From positions 8,548,501 through 8,612,500 of the forward strand of contig CM060887.1 in NCBI GenBank assembly GCA_030762935.1: DNA of 64,000 nt. The letters run 5' to 3'. The stretch is from Hymenopus coronatus. Taxonomy: Eukaryota; Arthropoda; Insecta; Mantodea; Hymenopodidae. A program made the translations under genes and the position numbers. Of the stretch, positions 1 through 11,398 are shown in pieces (position 1 is the first letter of the stretch; every line of letters starts with the position of its first letter). The notes under the pieces were generated by a model, which saw only the letters and a program-made list of their open reading frames with translations, was not told where the DNA came from and ran no database searches.

Positions 1-777
1 ATCGATTACGAGATTTCACCGGAAATACATGTTTTAGGACCCCCTGAATACAAAAAAGCATTTTTACAAAAAGGTCCGTGTGTGTGTGTGTGTGTCTTGT
101 GTGTGTGTCAGTGGACAGCATAGCTCAAAAACGAAACTATCGTTAAATACCAAACTTGGTATATAAGTTTGGTATCTTCCAAGGATGTGACACGAAGTTT
201 TCAAGAAAATGGCCTCACTCTCGACTACCCTTTACATGGAACTTTTTTCGAAAATTTTGAGTTTCTTAAATGGCTCTAACGATTTTGATTAAAATGTCAA
301 ATATTAAAAATATTTACCTGACAAATAAAATGTATATCTTGAATTTTCTGGGAATAGCCTCTGAAGACTACTTTATTCTTGAGGAATTTTGCATAAGTGC
401 TAAACCGTATGAGATAGGCAAAAACTTACCACACAAAAAATGTAAAGCACATTAAATTTTTTTTCGTGCAGTTGATCGTTTTTGAGATATTCCTTGTTTT
501 TGGTTTCAGCCTTTTAAAACTTAAGCTTTCTTATACTGGAATTTGTCAAGTCCTGTCCATACAAACAAAGGAACTTCATTGACATAGCAACCAGCTTTTG
601 ACTATTACTTTAACCTATGGTAGTCCCTTATTTCGCTTCTGTTTACAAGGAAGCAAGTAATAAGAGTATTTCTGCTAATTTTTTCACGATTGGATGAAGT
701 AAATATTAGCATAAGCTTTTTAACAATAATTTGTTGCAGAGATGTAGAGAAAGTCATGTGAATGGAACGCATCAGAT
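1..777 (+). repeat. Family A copy, 5' end cut by window edge
   Basis: The copy begins inside the segment that follows the 5' palindrome (TCGATTACGAGATTTCACC) and passes a short GT tract near 80-108. It continues through the non-coding core and ends with GTAGAGAAAGTCATGTG and a CATCAGA terminus followed by Ts. It is non-coding; the 61-aa open frame at 270-455 recurs as a similar short frame in many copies only because the DNA is repeated. Confidence 0.85.
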
Positions 778-782
778 TTTTA

Positions 783-950
783 TTTCCAAACTTGAAAAAG
801 TGGCCGGGCGGAAAACGATCTACGTCTGACGAAAGGGTCATCTCCCAAACAAATACCTTTTTCGAGTACCTTCCAAAATCCTACTTTTTGGAAGGTTTAA
901 AACAGTTGGGGAAAAGTGTATTGAGCTAAAATGGGATTATATTGAACAAA
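783..950. other. Spacer between two family A copies
   Basis: About 170 bp with no match to family A or any other repeat in the window. It contains an inverted pair CCTTCCAAAA / TTTTGGAAGG near 868-896. No gene seen. Confidence 0.5.
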
Positions 951-1674
951 TCTGATGTGTACCATTCACATGACTTTCTCTATATCCCTGCAACAAATTA
1001 TTCTTAAAAAGCTTATACTTCTATTTACTTCATGCTAATCAGAAAAAATTAGCAGAAATAGTCTTATTACTCGCTTCCTTGTAAGTAGAAGCGAAATAAG
1101 GGACAACCATAAGTTAAAGTGATAGTCAAAAGCTAGTTGCTATGTCAATGAAGTTCCTTTGTATATGGATAGGAGTTGACATGTTCCTGATTGAGAAAAG
1201 TATACGTTTTTCATAGCAGAAACCAAAAATAAGGAATGTCTAAAAAAGGACGAACTCCACGAAAAAAATGTATATAACATAAATTGTGTGTTTTAATGTG
1301 CTCTACATGTTTTGTGTAGTAAGTTTTTGTCCATCTCTTACGGTTTAGCAGTTATTCAAAATTCAGTAAAATTCATCCAGAATACACTGCTCTTCAGAGG
1401 CTATTCCCAGAAAATTCAAGATGTACATTTTATTTGTCAGGTAAATACCTTTAATATACGAAATTTTAATAAAAATCGTTAGAGCCATTTTTGGAAAAAT
1501 CAAAATTTTCGAAAAAAGTTCCATGTTAAGGGTAGTTTGGGGTGGGGGGATTTTTCTCAAAATCTTCGTGTCGCATCCATGGAAGATACTAAACTTAAAT
1601 ACCAAGTGCGGTATTTTACAGTCTTTTCGTTTTTGAGTTATCGTGTTCATAGACACACGGACACACACACACAC

Positions 1675-1706
<32 letters not shown>

Positions 1707-1849
1707 GGACCTTTTTGTGAAAATGCTTTTTTTGGATATTGGGGACCCTAAAACATAGATTTCCGGTCAAATCCCGGTATCGAATTTTTGGGTGGAGTGC
1801 AATACCTTCTCTATACACTATGTACATAGTACGTATAGAGAAAGTAAAA
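951..1849 (-). repeat. Family A copy, near full length
   Basis: Read on the plus strand it runs from TCTGATGTGTACCATTCACATGAC through the core and a CA tract to CTATACACTATGTACATAG and GTATAGAGAAAGTAAAA. Both terminal motifs are present, so this ~0.9-kb copy is a good reference for the family. It lies in inverted orientation to the copy at 2306-3140, with a 456-bp spacer between them. Confidence 0.88.
1662..1707. repeat. (CA)n microsatellite inside family A
   Basis: Alternating CA with one CGCA interruption, at the standard microsatellite position of family A. It makes spurious open frames of alternating Cys/Val or His/Thr on both strands. Confidence 0.9.
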
Positions 1850-2305
1850 TAAAAAAAATTCCTCCCAAAAATAATATGTTTTTATATATTTTTCTACCTA
1901 CAGCAGTAGGTAACATGCTGCACTTACATAGAAAGGCGTTAGGTTTGGGGTGGGAGATGGCGGCTACCCTTAACAAGAAGGAAAGCTATAAGTAAACCTT
2001 GATGATAAAGTTATGAATCAATACGTCATTAGCGTGAAAATCAGGAGCATTCATTACGCGCATGCGTCTGAGTCACAGTTAAATATGTAAATATAATCAA
2101 TAAATTAGCATGTGTTTGTGAGAAGCCTACATCACTTTACACTGCATAGGATGGTCGTGATTCTTCCCGACTGTCTAATGTACACAGCCATTATTATTTA
2201 ATTTGGATGTATCACCTTGAATTACAACTAAAATATGAAAATCTATTCACTGAGGTGAGGAGGTCATCCTTAGTAAAAGTCTACCTCAAATTACATGCTT
2301 ACTTT
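1850..2305. other. Unique spacer, no gene seen
   Basis: About 450 bp of AT-rich DNA between two inverted family A copies. A short palindrome TACCTACAGCAGTAGGTA lies near 1896-1913. There is no protein similarity I recognise. Confidence 0.4.
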
Positions 2306-3140
2306 TTACTTTCTCTACACGCACTATGTCCATAGTGTGTAGAGAAGGTAATGCACTCCACCCAAAAATTCGATACCGCGATTTGACCGGAAATATATGT
2401 TTTATAGTCCCCTGTATCCAAAAAAAAAAGCATTTTGTATGTGTGGTGTATGTATGTATCCGTGTGTCTGTGAACACGATAACTCAAAAACGAAAAGTCG
2501 GTAAAATACCAAAACTTGGTATTTAAGTTTAGTATCTTCCAAGGATGCGACACGAAGATTTTGAGAAAAATCCCCCCACCCCAAACTACCCTTAACATGG
2601 AACTTTTTACGAACATTTTGATTTTCCCATAAATGCCTCTAACTATTTTGATTAAAATGTCATATATTAAAGCTATTTACACCGCAAATAAAATGTATAT
2701 TTTGAATTTTCTGGGAATAGCCTCTGAAGACTACTTTATTCTGGATGAATTTTACATAACTGCTAAACCGTAAGAGATAGACAAAAACTTACCTCACAAA
2801 AAATGTAAAGCACATTAAAACACACAATTTATGTTATATACAATTTTTTTGTGGAGTTGAGCGTTTTTTAGATATACCTTGTTATTGTTTTCAGCTTTAA
2901 AAAACATTTTTCTCATACAGGAGAACTCAACTCCTGTCCATACAAACAAAGGAGCTTCCGTCATATAGCAACCATCTTTTGACTGTCAGTTTAACCTTAT
3001 TTCGCTTCTACTTAGTAATAAGACTACGTCTGCTAATTTTTTCTCAATTAGTATGAAGTAAATGGAAGCATAAGCTTTTTAACAATAATTTATTGCAGAG
3101 ATGTAGAGAAAGTCATGTGAATGGAACACGTCAGATTTTT
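2306..3140 (+). repeat. Family A copy, near full length
   Basis: Starts ACTTTCTCTACACGCACTATG after a TTTTT run, carries the near-palindrome and a reduced GT tract, and ends GTAGAGAAAGTCATGTGAA with a CGTCAGA terminus followed by T6. Short deletions are visible near 2998 and 3008 relative to other copies. Confidence 0.87.
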
Positions 3141-3561
3141 TCACTAAAAGTGAATAAACAATTTATTTTGATATTAGAGAGGCATTGTTTCGAGCAATAG
3201 AAATATATGTGTTTAAAACTGTTTCCATTAACCGTTTTACCTTTCTTGATAATGTAACTTACTCCAGAATTCCTGTTTTGCTTTCTCAAGTTTTGTTTGT
3301 CACAACAAGGTTCAAATATGTTTGAATAAGGTGATTCGCTTTCACTATTTATATCACTGTTTGAATTTTAAAAACCTTGCAACGCTACAAAGCAAGCAAC
3401 TTTGACTAATATGCAATCAGCTGCTGAACTTCTGTAATCGAAACAAAACCTTTCAGGATGACCAACCATATAATGGTGAATCTAAAAATGCATTGAACGG
3501 AAAAAGGGCAAAACATGAATTAATGTCCATAGTCAATTCAACTCCTCAATTTACTAGGTGG
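3141..3561. other. Unique region, no gene seen
   Basis: AT-rich sequence after the family A 3' end. I found no coding similarity or repeat shared with the rest of the window. Confidence 0.4.
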
Positions 3562-3926
3562 GCGAACAGCGCCGTTATTTCGCGTGTGCAGATAACCCTT
3601 CGTGTGTTTTAAAATAACAGAACTCCACGGGGTAAATCAAGTATATGGAGAGCGCTCTTCTCCTCCTGCGTATCAGCGTAAACGGTGAAGGAATCGCGGT
3701 CACTAAGAGGCGGTTGTACTAGATATAATGATAAATAATAACAGTGTAAACACAAGGAGAAAGTTGCCATGCTTTCCACTTCAATTATAGAACCTTTATT
3801 ATTTAGAGAATAACGTCACTTTTTATATTCACAAGTAATTAAAAAGTCTATTTCACCTACTAATATCCACCAATAACTATTTTTGTAATTGTGTAATACG
3901 ATATCCTTAGATGATCTAGATCACTA

Positions 3927-3966
<40 letters not shown>

Positions 3967-4500
3967 CTAATAATACAGCGAAATGCTACGTGCTACCGCG
4001 ATGTTACAGACTTTTATGTTTTGTTTACACTGCTTAACGTATAGTGCGTAATTATAATAATAATAGTAATAATAATAATAATAATACAGTAAAACACTAC
4101 GCGCTCTCATGCATGGTTTTTGTTAAGACACCTTAAAGTTTTGATTTAAGTCTACAGTGTGTTCAGTCTGAAAAGCTAATTAAGAACGGCATATTACACA
4201 ATTAAAAAACTGGTATAGGTGGATATTGATAGATGAGATAGACATTTTATTTTCTTGTCAATCTAGAAGGTGAGTTTATTCTTTACTGAAATGGAAGTGG
4301 AAAGCATTTTAAGTTTCTCCGCGTGTTTACACTATTCTTGTTTATCATGATGGACTCTAGTACAAGCCTCTCAGTGAGCGCGATTCCGCCACCGTTTACC
4401 TGACATACGAAAGTGAAGAGCGAATATCTGAACGGCGTATGCTTGGATTAATCCCGTGGAGTCCTGCAACTTTTATAACGCACGAAATACGGCCATTTGC
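3562..4500. mobile_element. Foldback-type element with ~400-bp inverted arms
   Basis: The left arm (about 3562-3925) and right arm (about 4165-4500) are diverged inverted copies. Paired landmarks are GCCGTTATTTCGCGTG with its counterpart at 4478-4493, AACTCCACGGG with CCCGTGGAGT, GTGTAAACAC, ATGCTTTCCACTTC and AATATCCACC. The centre has (ATT)n at 3929-3965 and (AAT)n at 4055-4086, each beside a copy of an AATACAG-started direct repeat. There is no transposase frame. The structure fits a foldback element or a long-TIR MITE; the family is not recognised. Arm edges are uncertain by tens of bases. Confidence 0.7.
3929..3965. repeat. (ATT)n microsatellite
   Basis: Uninterrupted TAT/ATT trinucleotides in the loop side of the foldback element, mirrored by AAT repeats at 4055-4086. 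Confidence 0.9.
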
Positions 4501-4576
4501 TATAGCTGGTAATAAATGATAGAGTTTAGAGAAATAGAGTTTAGAGAAATACTTGTTAATGTAAAACGTATACACA

Positions 4577-5015
4577 TACGAGGGGCGCTTTTTTTTAACC
4601 CCCCATAGGCTATAAATAAAAGATAAATCCATAATAAACAATTATTTTATTACTAAAAGTTTTTTACACTTATGGTTTCTTTTCAACATAATCATCGAAA
4701 ACATTTATCGTACCTGTGCACAAGCTTTTCAATACCCGCTTCAAAAAAATGTTGCCGCCAATGATTTCAAATGAGTATTCACGTTCTTTTGAAGATCTTC
4801 GTTGGTTTGAAAGTGCTGCCCTCCTAGCCACGTCTTCAGTTTAGGGAAAAGGTGAAAGTCGCTGGGTGCCAAGTCAGGACTGTACGGCGGATGATCGAAA
4901 ATGTCCCATTGAAATTGCTCAAGGAGCCGATGGGTTGTGTGGACGAGCGTTGTCATGGATCAACGTCAGCATTCCTCTTCGTTTGTTTTGAATGACTCTC
5001 CGCAAACGTCGTAAA
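4577..5015 (-). pseudogene. mariner transposase C-terminal relic
   Basis: The minus strand encodes the C-terminal half of a Tc1/mariner (DD34D type) transposase. First comes a QNKRRGMLTLIHDNARPH segment around 4955-5010, containing the second catalytic Asp. After a one-base frameshift comes HPPYSPDLAPSDFHLFPKLK around 4840-4900, containing the third catalytic Asp. A second frameshift in a run of seven A (plus strand) near 4742 separates the terminal EAGIEKLVHRYDKC region. A mariner-like terminal motif TACGAGGGGCGC lies at about 4577. The 5' half of the element is missing beyond 5015. Dead copy: two frameshifts and no N-terminal DNA-binding domain. Confidence 0.88.
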
Positions 5016-5227
5016 GTATGTAAATTTAAATTTAAATTGCTGTATTTGAATATCTTTGTCTTTTTATTTTACTCTTTTAATTGTTTGTTGTTGTTTTAAT
5101 GTTGCTTACTATTTTGTGTATTACAAAAGCACGTACGATCTGTGATCCCGTGTGGTTCTTGAAGTTTAATGTATGATATTGTTGTCAATAAATACACTTA
5201 TACATTCATTCAACATTTGTTTGTCTA
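5016..5227. other. AT-rich unassigned segment
   Basis: Contains a TTTAAATTTAAATT tandem near 5020 and a TCAATAAATAC motif near 5187 that could be a retroelement 3' end. Nothing firmer can be said. Confidence 0.35.
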
Positions 5228-5391
5228 GTATACTCCTTTATTTCCCTTCTACTTATACGCATCTAAGTAAAAACACCATTCCGTTAATATTTATTTCGCT
5301 CTTTAATTGGGAAGAAGTAGATATAGGAATAAAATTTTGCAAGAATAGTTTTCTGCAGAATAGGTAGAGAAAATTATATGAATGTAACACA
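5228..5391 (+). repeat. Family A 3' fragment
   Basis: Matches the last ~160 bp of family A, from the CTCCTTTATTTCCCTTCTACTTA region to GTAGAGAAAATTATATGAATG. The core is divergent. Confidence 0.65.
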
Positions 5392-5486
5392 GAGAAGGTC
5401 TGTAAAATTCATAAAGAGAGGTAAGGGTTTTGGACTTACGAAAGGCGTAGCCGCTAAAAGCTAGGCGCAAAACACAACCTCTGTAT

Positions 5487-5552
5487 CGAATTTTTGGGTG
5501 CAATGCAATACCTTCTCTATACACTATGTACATAGTACGAGTAGAGAAAGTA
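5487..5552 (-). repeat. Family A 5'-terminal fragment
   Basis: Only the hairpin end of the family is present: a TCGAATTTTTGGGTGCAATG segment, the CTATGTACATAG palindrome and GTAGAGAAAGTAAAA. About 95 bp of unassigned sequence precedes it (5392-5486). Confidence 0.8.
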
Positions 5553-5556
5553 AAAT

Positions 5557-5780
5557 GATTACTCAACTCCTGGCTATATAAACAAAGGAACTTGAATCAC
5601 ATAGCAACCAACTTTTAAAAGATTTGGATGTCGTTTTAGCCTAGTGTATTCTTACTTACAGGAAGCAAGCAATAAGACTGTTCTCTAATTTTTCTCGATG
5701 AGCATGAAGTACGAAGAACCATAAGCTTTTTAACAATAATTTGATGCAGAGAAAGTCATTTGATCACATGCGATTTTTTA
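5557..5780 (+). repeat. Family A 3' fragment
   Basis: Begins mid-core at the ACTCAACTCCTGG landmark and runs to a shortened 3' end in which GAAAGTCATTTGATCACATG replaces the standard hairpin sequence. It abuts the inverted 5'-terminal fragment at 5552. Confidence 0.78.
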
Positions 5781-5781
5781 A

Positions 5782-5902
5782 AATGTACTAATATAAAGAG
5801 CTAATTTGCACCAGGAGAAAAGACATTTTCAAAGCTAACGAACGTGGTGATTTTAGATAACACTACTAGTGTATTTGGTATTTTGGTCCTGTTTTCGACA
5901 TC
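5782..5902. repeat. Duplicated flank F2, copy a
   Basis: About 120 bp beginning ATGTACTAATATAAAGAG, directly after a family A 3' end. It closely resembles 7692-7808, which also follows a family A 3' end. Not recognised as a known family. Confidence 0.7.
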
Positions 5903-6010
5903 AGTTTCTCTACACGTGCAATGTACATAGTGTATAGAGAAGGTATTGTATTCCACCCAAAATTTGATACCGAGATTTCACAGCAAATACATGTTTTCGG
6001 ACCACCTAAT

Positions 6011-6043
<33 letters not shown>

Positions 6044-6060
6044 ATTTTTAGGAAAACGTC

Positions 6061-6119
<59 letters not shown>

Positions 6120-6810
6120 CCTGTGTATACGATAACTCAAAAAGAAAGACTGGATAAAAAACCAAACTTGATATTTAAGTTCAATATCCCCAGGGATGGG
6201 ACTCGAAGATTTTGAGAAAAATCCCCGTACCCTAAACTACCTTTACATGGAACTTTTTACGAAAATTTTGATTTTCTCAAAATTAGCTCTAATGATTTTG
6301 ATTAAAATGTCGTATATTAAATATATTTACCTGTCAAATGAAATGTATGTATCTTATATTTTCTGGGAAAAGCCTCTGAAGACTACTTTATTCTGGATGA
6401 ATTTTACAAAATTTTGCATAACTGCTAAACCGCAAGAGATGGACGAAAGCTTGCCACACAAAAATTGTAGAGCACATTAAAACATAATTTAGTTATATGT
6501 ATTTTTTCGTAGAGTTCATAGTTTTTAAGATATTCCTTTTTGGGGGGGGGTTTCACTTATAATTTTCTCATACAGGAATTTGTCAACTCCTGTCCATACA
6601 ACAAAGGAACTTCAGTCACATAGCAACCAGCTTTTGACTATCACTTTAACCTATGGTACTCCCTTATTTCGCTTCTACTTACAAGGAAGCGAGTAATAAG
6701 ACTATTTCTGCTAATTTTTTCCAGCCTGGGTAAATAGAAGAATAAGCTTTTTAACAATAATTTGTAGCAGAGAAGTAGAAAAAGTCATGTGAATAGTACA
6801 CATCAGATTT
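5903..6810 (+). repeat. Family A copy, full length
   Basis: Carries all landmarks: TTTCTCTACACG start, palindrome, a poly(A) tract at 6008-6042, a long (GT)n at 6065-6112, core, GTAGAAAAAGTCATGTG and CATCAGATTTTT. The next copy begins at once, so two copies stand head to tail. Confidence 0.88.
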
Positions 6811-6923
6811 TTACTTTCTCTATACGTACTATGTACATGGTGTATAGAGAGGGTATTATATTCCACCCAAAAATTTGATACCGAGATTTCACCAGAAATA
6901 AATGTCTTAGGGTCCCCTGTATA

Positions 6924-6978
<55 letters not shown>

Positions 6979-7690
6979 GTGTGTGCGTTTGTACGTGTGT
7001 CTGTGAACACGATAACTGAAAAATGAAAAGTTGGTAAAATATCAAACTTGGTATTTAAATTTGATATCTTTCAAGTATACGACACGAAGATTTTCAAGAA
7101 AATCCCCCACCCATAACTACCCTTTACATGGAAAATTGTTTGAAAATGTTATTTTTCTTAAAAATGGCACTAACGATTTTGATTAAAATACCAGATATTA
7201 AAGCCATTTCAACCACAATTAAAATGTATATCTTCAATTTTATGAGAATAGCTTCTAAAGAGCTGTTTATTCTGGATGAATTTTGGTTAATTTGGCATAA
7301 CAGTAAGAGATAGACAAAAACTTAGTATACAAAAAAAGTAGGTCTTGTTAAGATATACAAGTTATGTCATATACATTTTTTGTGGTGCTCACCGTTTTCG
7401 AAGTATTCCTTGAAGTACTTACACTTTGCTCAGACGCGAGTGTCCGTTTTTCTTTTGTTCTGCTCCTAGCCAAGCAAAGAAGCCATTTGCAGTGTCAATC
7501 TCATAACGACGACAGATTTTAAAACATTAGACTATCACTTTAACCTATGGTACTCCCTTATTTCCCTTCTACTTACAAGAAAGCAAGTAATAAGACTATT
7601 TCTGTTAATTTTTTTCTCGATTAAGTAAATAGAATAATTTGTTGCAGAGAAGTAGAGAAGCTCATGTGAGTGTAGCACATATTTATTCGA
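6811..7690 (+). repeat. Family A copy, subfamily 2 core
   Basis: Starts ACTTTCTCTATACG directly after the previous copy and contains a ~50-bp poly(A) tract at 6926-6975. Near 7440-7475 its core carries the variant segment TTTTTCTTTTGTTCTGCTCC, also seen in the copy at 21871-22756 and, inverted, at 56489-57185. Its 3' hairpin loop is the AGTGTAG form. Confidence 0.85.
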
Positions 7691-7691
7691 A

Positions 7692-7808
7692 TGTACCAGT
7701 ATAAAGAGGTCCAGGAGAAAGGAGATTTTCAATGCTAACGAACGCGGATAGTTTTAGAAAGCATCACAAGTGTGTTTTGTATTTTGGTCTTGTTTTGGAC
7801 ATCAATTT
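7692..7808. repeat. Duplicated flank F2, copy b
   Basis: Partner of 5782-5902; both share GTATAAAGAG..CAGGAGAAA..AAGCTAACGAACG-like landmarks and end near GGACATCA. Confidence 0.7.
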
Positions 7809-8368
7809 CATAGTTTTATTAAGATGATGGTCAACATAAGAGACAGCATGGGTGTTCCCCCCCCCTTCTTATTTTTGTTTGCTCCCGCCACGCCGGCCCT
7901 GCGCTATATCTCTATCCCTGCCATCAGACAGGGTAAAAGCTATTCTGATTAATGACTGATAGTCGCTGATCATGCATTTAGATTGCCTCATTAATTGCCT
8001 ATACGGTGCTGCGCTCTATAGGGCGGCAACAGAGTCGTCCTTGCTGCAACAGTGGGCCATAACTTTAATTCACATCTCGCTGCACCAGACGCTTTAAATA
8101 TTTTTATTAATGACGCGTTGCCTTTTAGAATCTTAACAGCCGAGTGTATTTTCGTTTAAAAATCTCCACGCTTGAGTAATCGCTACCACGTTAAAAGTAT
8201 AGAACATGTAGAGTTTAGACAACAAACCTCGCTACCCATTAGTCATACATGATACATCGCTCGCTAACATCGGCACATCATGTAAATTCATACTCGGTAC
8301 CAAAGTTGGAAACAGAACTACCGTGTGGCTAAAAAATGCAGTCCACAAGGGCATTGCCAACATTTTGC
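7809..8368. other. Unique region, no gene seen
   Basis: About 560 bp with somewhat higher GC than the surrounding repeats and a C10 run near 7857. No open frame of note and no repeat match inside the window. Confidence 0.4.
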
Positions 8369-8778
8369 ATTTCTCTACACGTATTATGTACCGAGAAGAT
8401 CTGTTGTATTCCCTCCAAAAATCCGATACCGAAATTTCAATGGAAATACATGTTTAGGGACGTCCTGAATCAAAAAAAAAAAAAAATAAATAAATAAATA
8501 AAAATTATAAAATGTCCGTATGTGCTTGTGGGCAGCATAGCTCAAAAGCGAAAATATGTTTAAATACCTAACTTGGTATTTACGTTCATTAGCATCCAAG
8601 GATCCGCCCAGAAGATTTTAAAGAAAATCCCTCCATCACTTTTTTTGGAAAAAACACTATTTCTGCTAATTTTTTTCTCGATTAGCATGAAGTAAATAAA
8701 AGCATAAGCTTTTTAACAATAACTTATTGCAGAGATGTAGAGAAAGTCATGTGAATGGAACACATCAGATCTTTTCTT
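8369..8778 (+). repeat. Family A copy with large internal deletion
   Basis: The 5' hairpin is shortened (TTTCTCTACACGTATTATGTACC). After the CCATCAC landmark near 8635 the core is lost, and the copy resumes at the CTATTTCTGCTAATTTTT segment, ending normally at CATCAGATC. Confidence 0.8.
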
Positions 8779-9008
8779 TGTTTTAATATATCAGGGACTT
8801 CGACTTGAGAAACAACTGAAGGTTTAGAAGATTCACTAATATCACTAAACACACGTTCGCTCACTCTCACAGTCATACTTCTAGACTCCTTGGGGGATCG
8901 GGAATACTTCTGGTTAAGGGAAATCCCGCTTCAGCCGGGAATAGAACCTGCGACCTCCGATTGAGTAATCCTTTGAGGATCACTGAATCCAAATATAATT
9001 TATCTAAA
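8779..9008 (-). repeat. Unassigned segment with a tRNA-like B-box (possible SINE remnant)
   Basis: On the minus strand, GGTCGCAGGTTCTATTCCCGG near 8933-8960 resembles a Pol III B-box context (GGTTCNANNCC), as in the head of a tRNA-derived SINE. No clear A-box or tail was found, so this is tentative. Confidence 0.35.
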
Positions 9009-9060
9009 CATAGCTAGTATGTATATTTCTGTCTGTGCCTGTGGAGAGCATAACTCAAAA
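9009..9060 (+). repeat. Family A short fragment
   Basis: Carries the CTGTGCCTGTGGAGAGCATAACTCAAAA landmark region of the family, where it is cut by the minus-strand copy that follows. Confidence 0.7.
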
Positions 9061-9893
9061 ATCTGATGTGTTCCATTCACATGACTTTCTCTACATCTCT
9101 ACAACAAATTATTGTTCATTCAATCATTCTAATGATAAAAAATTAGCAGAAATAGTCTTATTATTTGCTTCCTTGTAAGAAGATGGAAAATAAGGGAGTA
9201 CCATAGGTTAAAGTGATGGTCATAAGCTGGTTGCTATGTGACTGAAGTTCCTTTGTTTGTATGGACAGGAGTTGACAAATTCCTGTATGAGAAAATTATA
9301 CGTCTTTTAAGGGTGAAATTAAACACAAGGAATATCTCAAAAACGACCAATTTCATGAAAAAATGCATAAAACATTAATTGTGTATTTTAAGGTGCTCTA
9401 CATGTTTTGTGCTGTAAGTTCTTGTCTATCCTTTACGGTTTAGCAGTTATGCAAAGTTCCGTAAAATTCATCTGAAATAAAGTAGGCTTTAGAGGCTATT
9501 CCCAAACAATTCATGGCATACATTTTATCTTTAATATACGATATTTAAATAAAAATCGTTAGAGCCATTTTTGAAAAAAACCTAATTTTCGAAAAATGTT
9601 CCATATAAAGGGAAAGTTTGGATGGGGGAATTTTTATGAAAATTTTCGTGTCGCATCCCTGGAAAATACTAATCTCAAATACCAAATTTGGTATTTTACC
9701 TACTTTTCGTTTTTGAGTTATCGTGTTCACAGACACACACACACTCTCATACACACATTTTTCTGCAATTTTTTTTTTGTACACGGGGAACCCTAAAACA
9801 TATTTCCAGTGAAATCTCGGTATCGAATTTTTGGGTGGAGTGCAATACCTTCTCTATACAATATGTACATAGTACGTATAGAGAAAGTAAAAA
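9061..9893 (-). repeat. Family A copy, near full length
   Basis: Both ends are present: ATCTGATGTGTTCC at the left and CTATACAATATGTACATAG plus GTATAGAGAAAGTAAAA at the right. The CA tract is reduced to about 12 bp. Confidence 0.87.
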
Positions 9894-10104
9894 TCATTTT
9901 TCCAAAAATGTTCGTAATTGATTGTGGGCAGCATAGCTCAAAAAGGAGACGTCCGTTAAAAACCAGACTTGGTATTTACATTCATTATCTTTCAAGAATG
10001 CAGATTTTCAAGAAAATTCCTCCAATATAACTACCCTTTACATGGAAAACAGTTCGAAAATGTTCATGTTCTGAAAAATGGCTCTAACGATTCTGATGGA
10101 TATG
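9894..10104 (+). repeat. Family A internal fragment
   Basis: Starts at the CATTTTTCCAAAAATG landmark immediately after the inverted copy and runs into the core (CTACCCTTTACATGG). It may be the right part of a host copy interrupted at an A/T run, but its left partner at 9009-9060 overlaps it, so a simple nested insertion is not proven. Confidence 0.7.
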
Positions 10105-10111
10105 TCCATCT

Positions 10112-10610
10112 ATTTTCTTCTACTATGTACATAGTGTATAGAGAAGGTACTGCACTCCACCCAAAAAAAATCGATAACGAGATTTCACTGGAAATCCTGA
10201 ATCCATAAAAAGCATTTTCAGAAAAAGGTCCGTGTGTCTGTGAACAAGATAACTCAAAAACGAAAATTTACTATTCCAGTGATGCGACATGAAGATTTTG
10301 AGAAAAATCCCCCATCAAACTTTTTCCGAAAATTTTGATTTTCTCAAAAATCACTAACGATTTAGAGATATTTCCGTGACAAAGTGTGTATCCTGAATTT
10401 TCTGAGAATACCTAGCTTCTGAAGACTATTTTATTTTGGATGAACTTTACTGAGTTTTGCATAACTGCTAAACCGTAAGAGATGAACAAAAACCTGCCAC
10501 ACAAAAAATGCAGGTTACGTAAAAAAAAACACAATTTATGTTATATACCTTTTTTTCATGGAGCTAATCGTTTTTTAGGTATTCCTTGTGTTTGGTCTCA
10601 GCTTTAAAAA
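10112..10610 (+). repeat. Family A copy, 3' part lost
   Basis: Starts near the CTATGTACATAGTG palindrome and has several small core deletions. It stops at CAGCTTTAAAAA, where a minus-strand copy begins. Confidence 0.8.
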
Positions 10611-11398
10611 ATCTGATGTGTTCCATTCACAAGCCTTTCTGTACATCTCTGCAACAAATTATTGTTAAAAAGGTTATGTTTCTATTTACTTCATGCGAAT
10701 CGAGAAAAAATTAGCAGAAATAGTCTTATTACTTGCTTCCTTATAAGCAGAAGCGAAATAAGGGAGCACCGTAGGTTAAGTGATGGTTAAAAGCTGGTTG
10801 CTATGTGACGGAAGTTTATTTGTTTGTATGGATCGGAGTTGACAAATTCCTGCATGAGAAAAGTTATGTTTTTCAAAGCTGAAACCAAAATCAAGGAATG
10901 TCTCAAAAAGGATCAACTCAACGTAAAAATTATAGAATATAAATTGTGTATTTTAATGTGCTCTACATTTTTTATGTGGTAAGTTTTTGTCTAAGTCTTA
11001 CGGTTTAGCAGTTATGCAAACTCTCGCAAAAGTAATCCAGAGTAAACTTGTCCTCAAAGGCTATTCCCAGAAAATTCAAGATAACCATTTTATTTGGTAC
11101 ATAACTGGCCGCACTAAGGACTTGCAGCCGCTCCCCTTCTTCAGTATTCTCATTACGAAGTGCAATATCTTCCACGCTTTACTAGATAAAGAATGTATGT
11201 GATCTTTTTAAGTCATCGTGTTCAGACACACGAACATACTGACACATGGACACACACGACCTTTTTCTAAAAAGTTTTTTTCTTTTGGCTACAGGGGACC
11301 CTAAAATATATATTTCCGGTGAAAGCACGTTATCGAATTTTGCTTGGAGTACAATACCTTTTCTGTAAACTATGTACATAGAACTTGTAGAGAACGTA
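10611..11398 (-). repeat. Family A copy interrupted by a LINE fragment
   Basis: Begins ATCTGATGTGTTCC and ends CTATGTACATAG..GTAGAGAACGTAAAA. A ~100-bp reverse-transcriptase fragment replaces part of the core at 11097-11197. Confidence 0.82.
11097..11197 (-). pseudogene. LINE reverse-transcriptase fragment
   Basis: The minus strand reads LHFVMRILKKGSGCKSLVRP and then VM, the conserved post-catalytic segment of CR1/Jockey-like reverse transcriptases (typical form YKSLVRPxxEYxxxxWDP). Only ~30 codons remain, and both boundaries lie in family A sequence. The same few codons recur at 29098-29175. Non-functional remnant. Confidence 0.65.

Noticed and set aside
1363..1827. Recurring frames resembling ...ALTILIKISYIKDIYLTNKMYILNFLGIASE... 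across many loci, candidate conserved gene
   Set aside because: They come from repeated family A DNA. Frame length, start and strand differ between copies, stops are frequent and no domain is recognisable.
9061..10104. Third clean nested family A insertion
   Set aside because: The pieces on either side (9009-9060 and 9894-10104) overlap in family coordinates, so removing the insert does not restore a normal copy.
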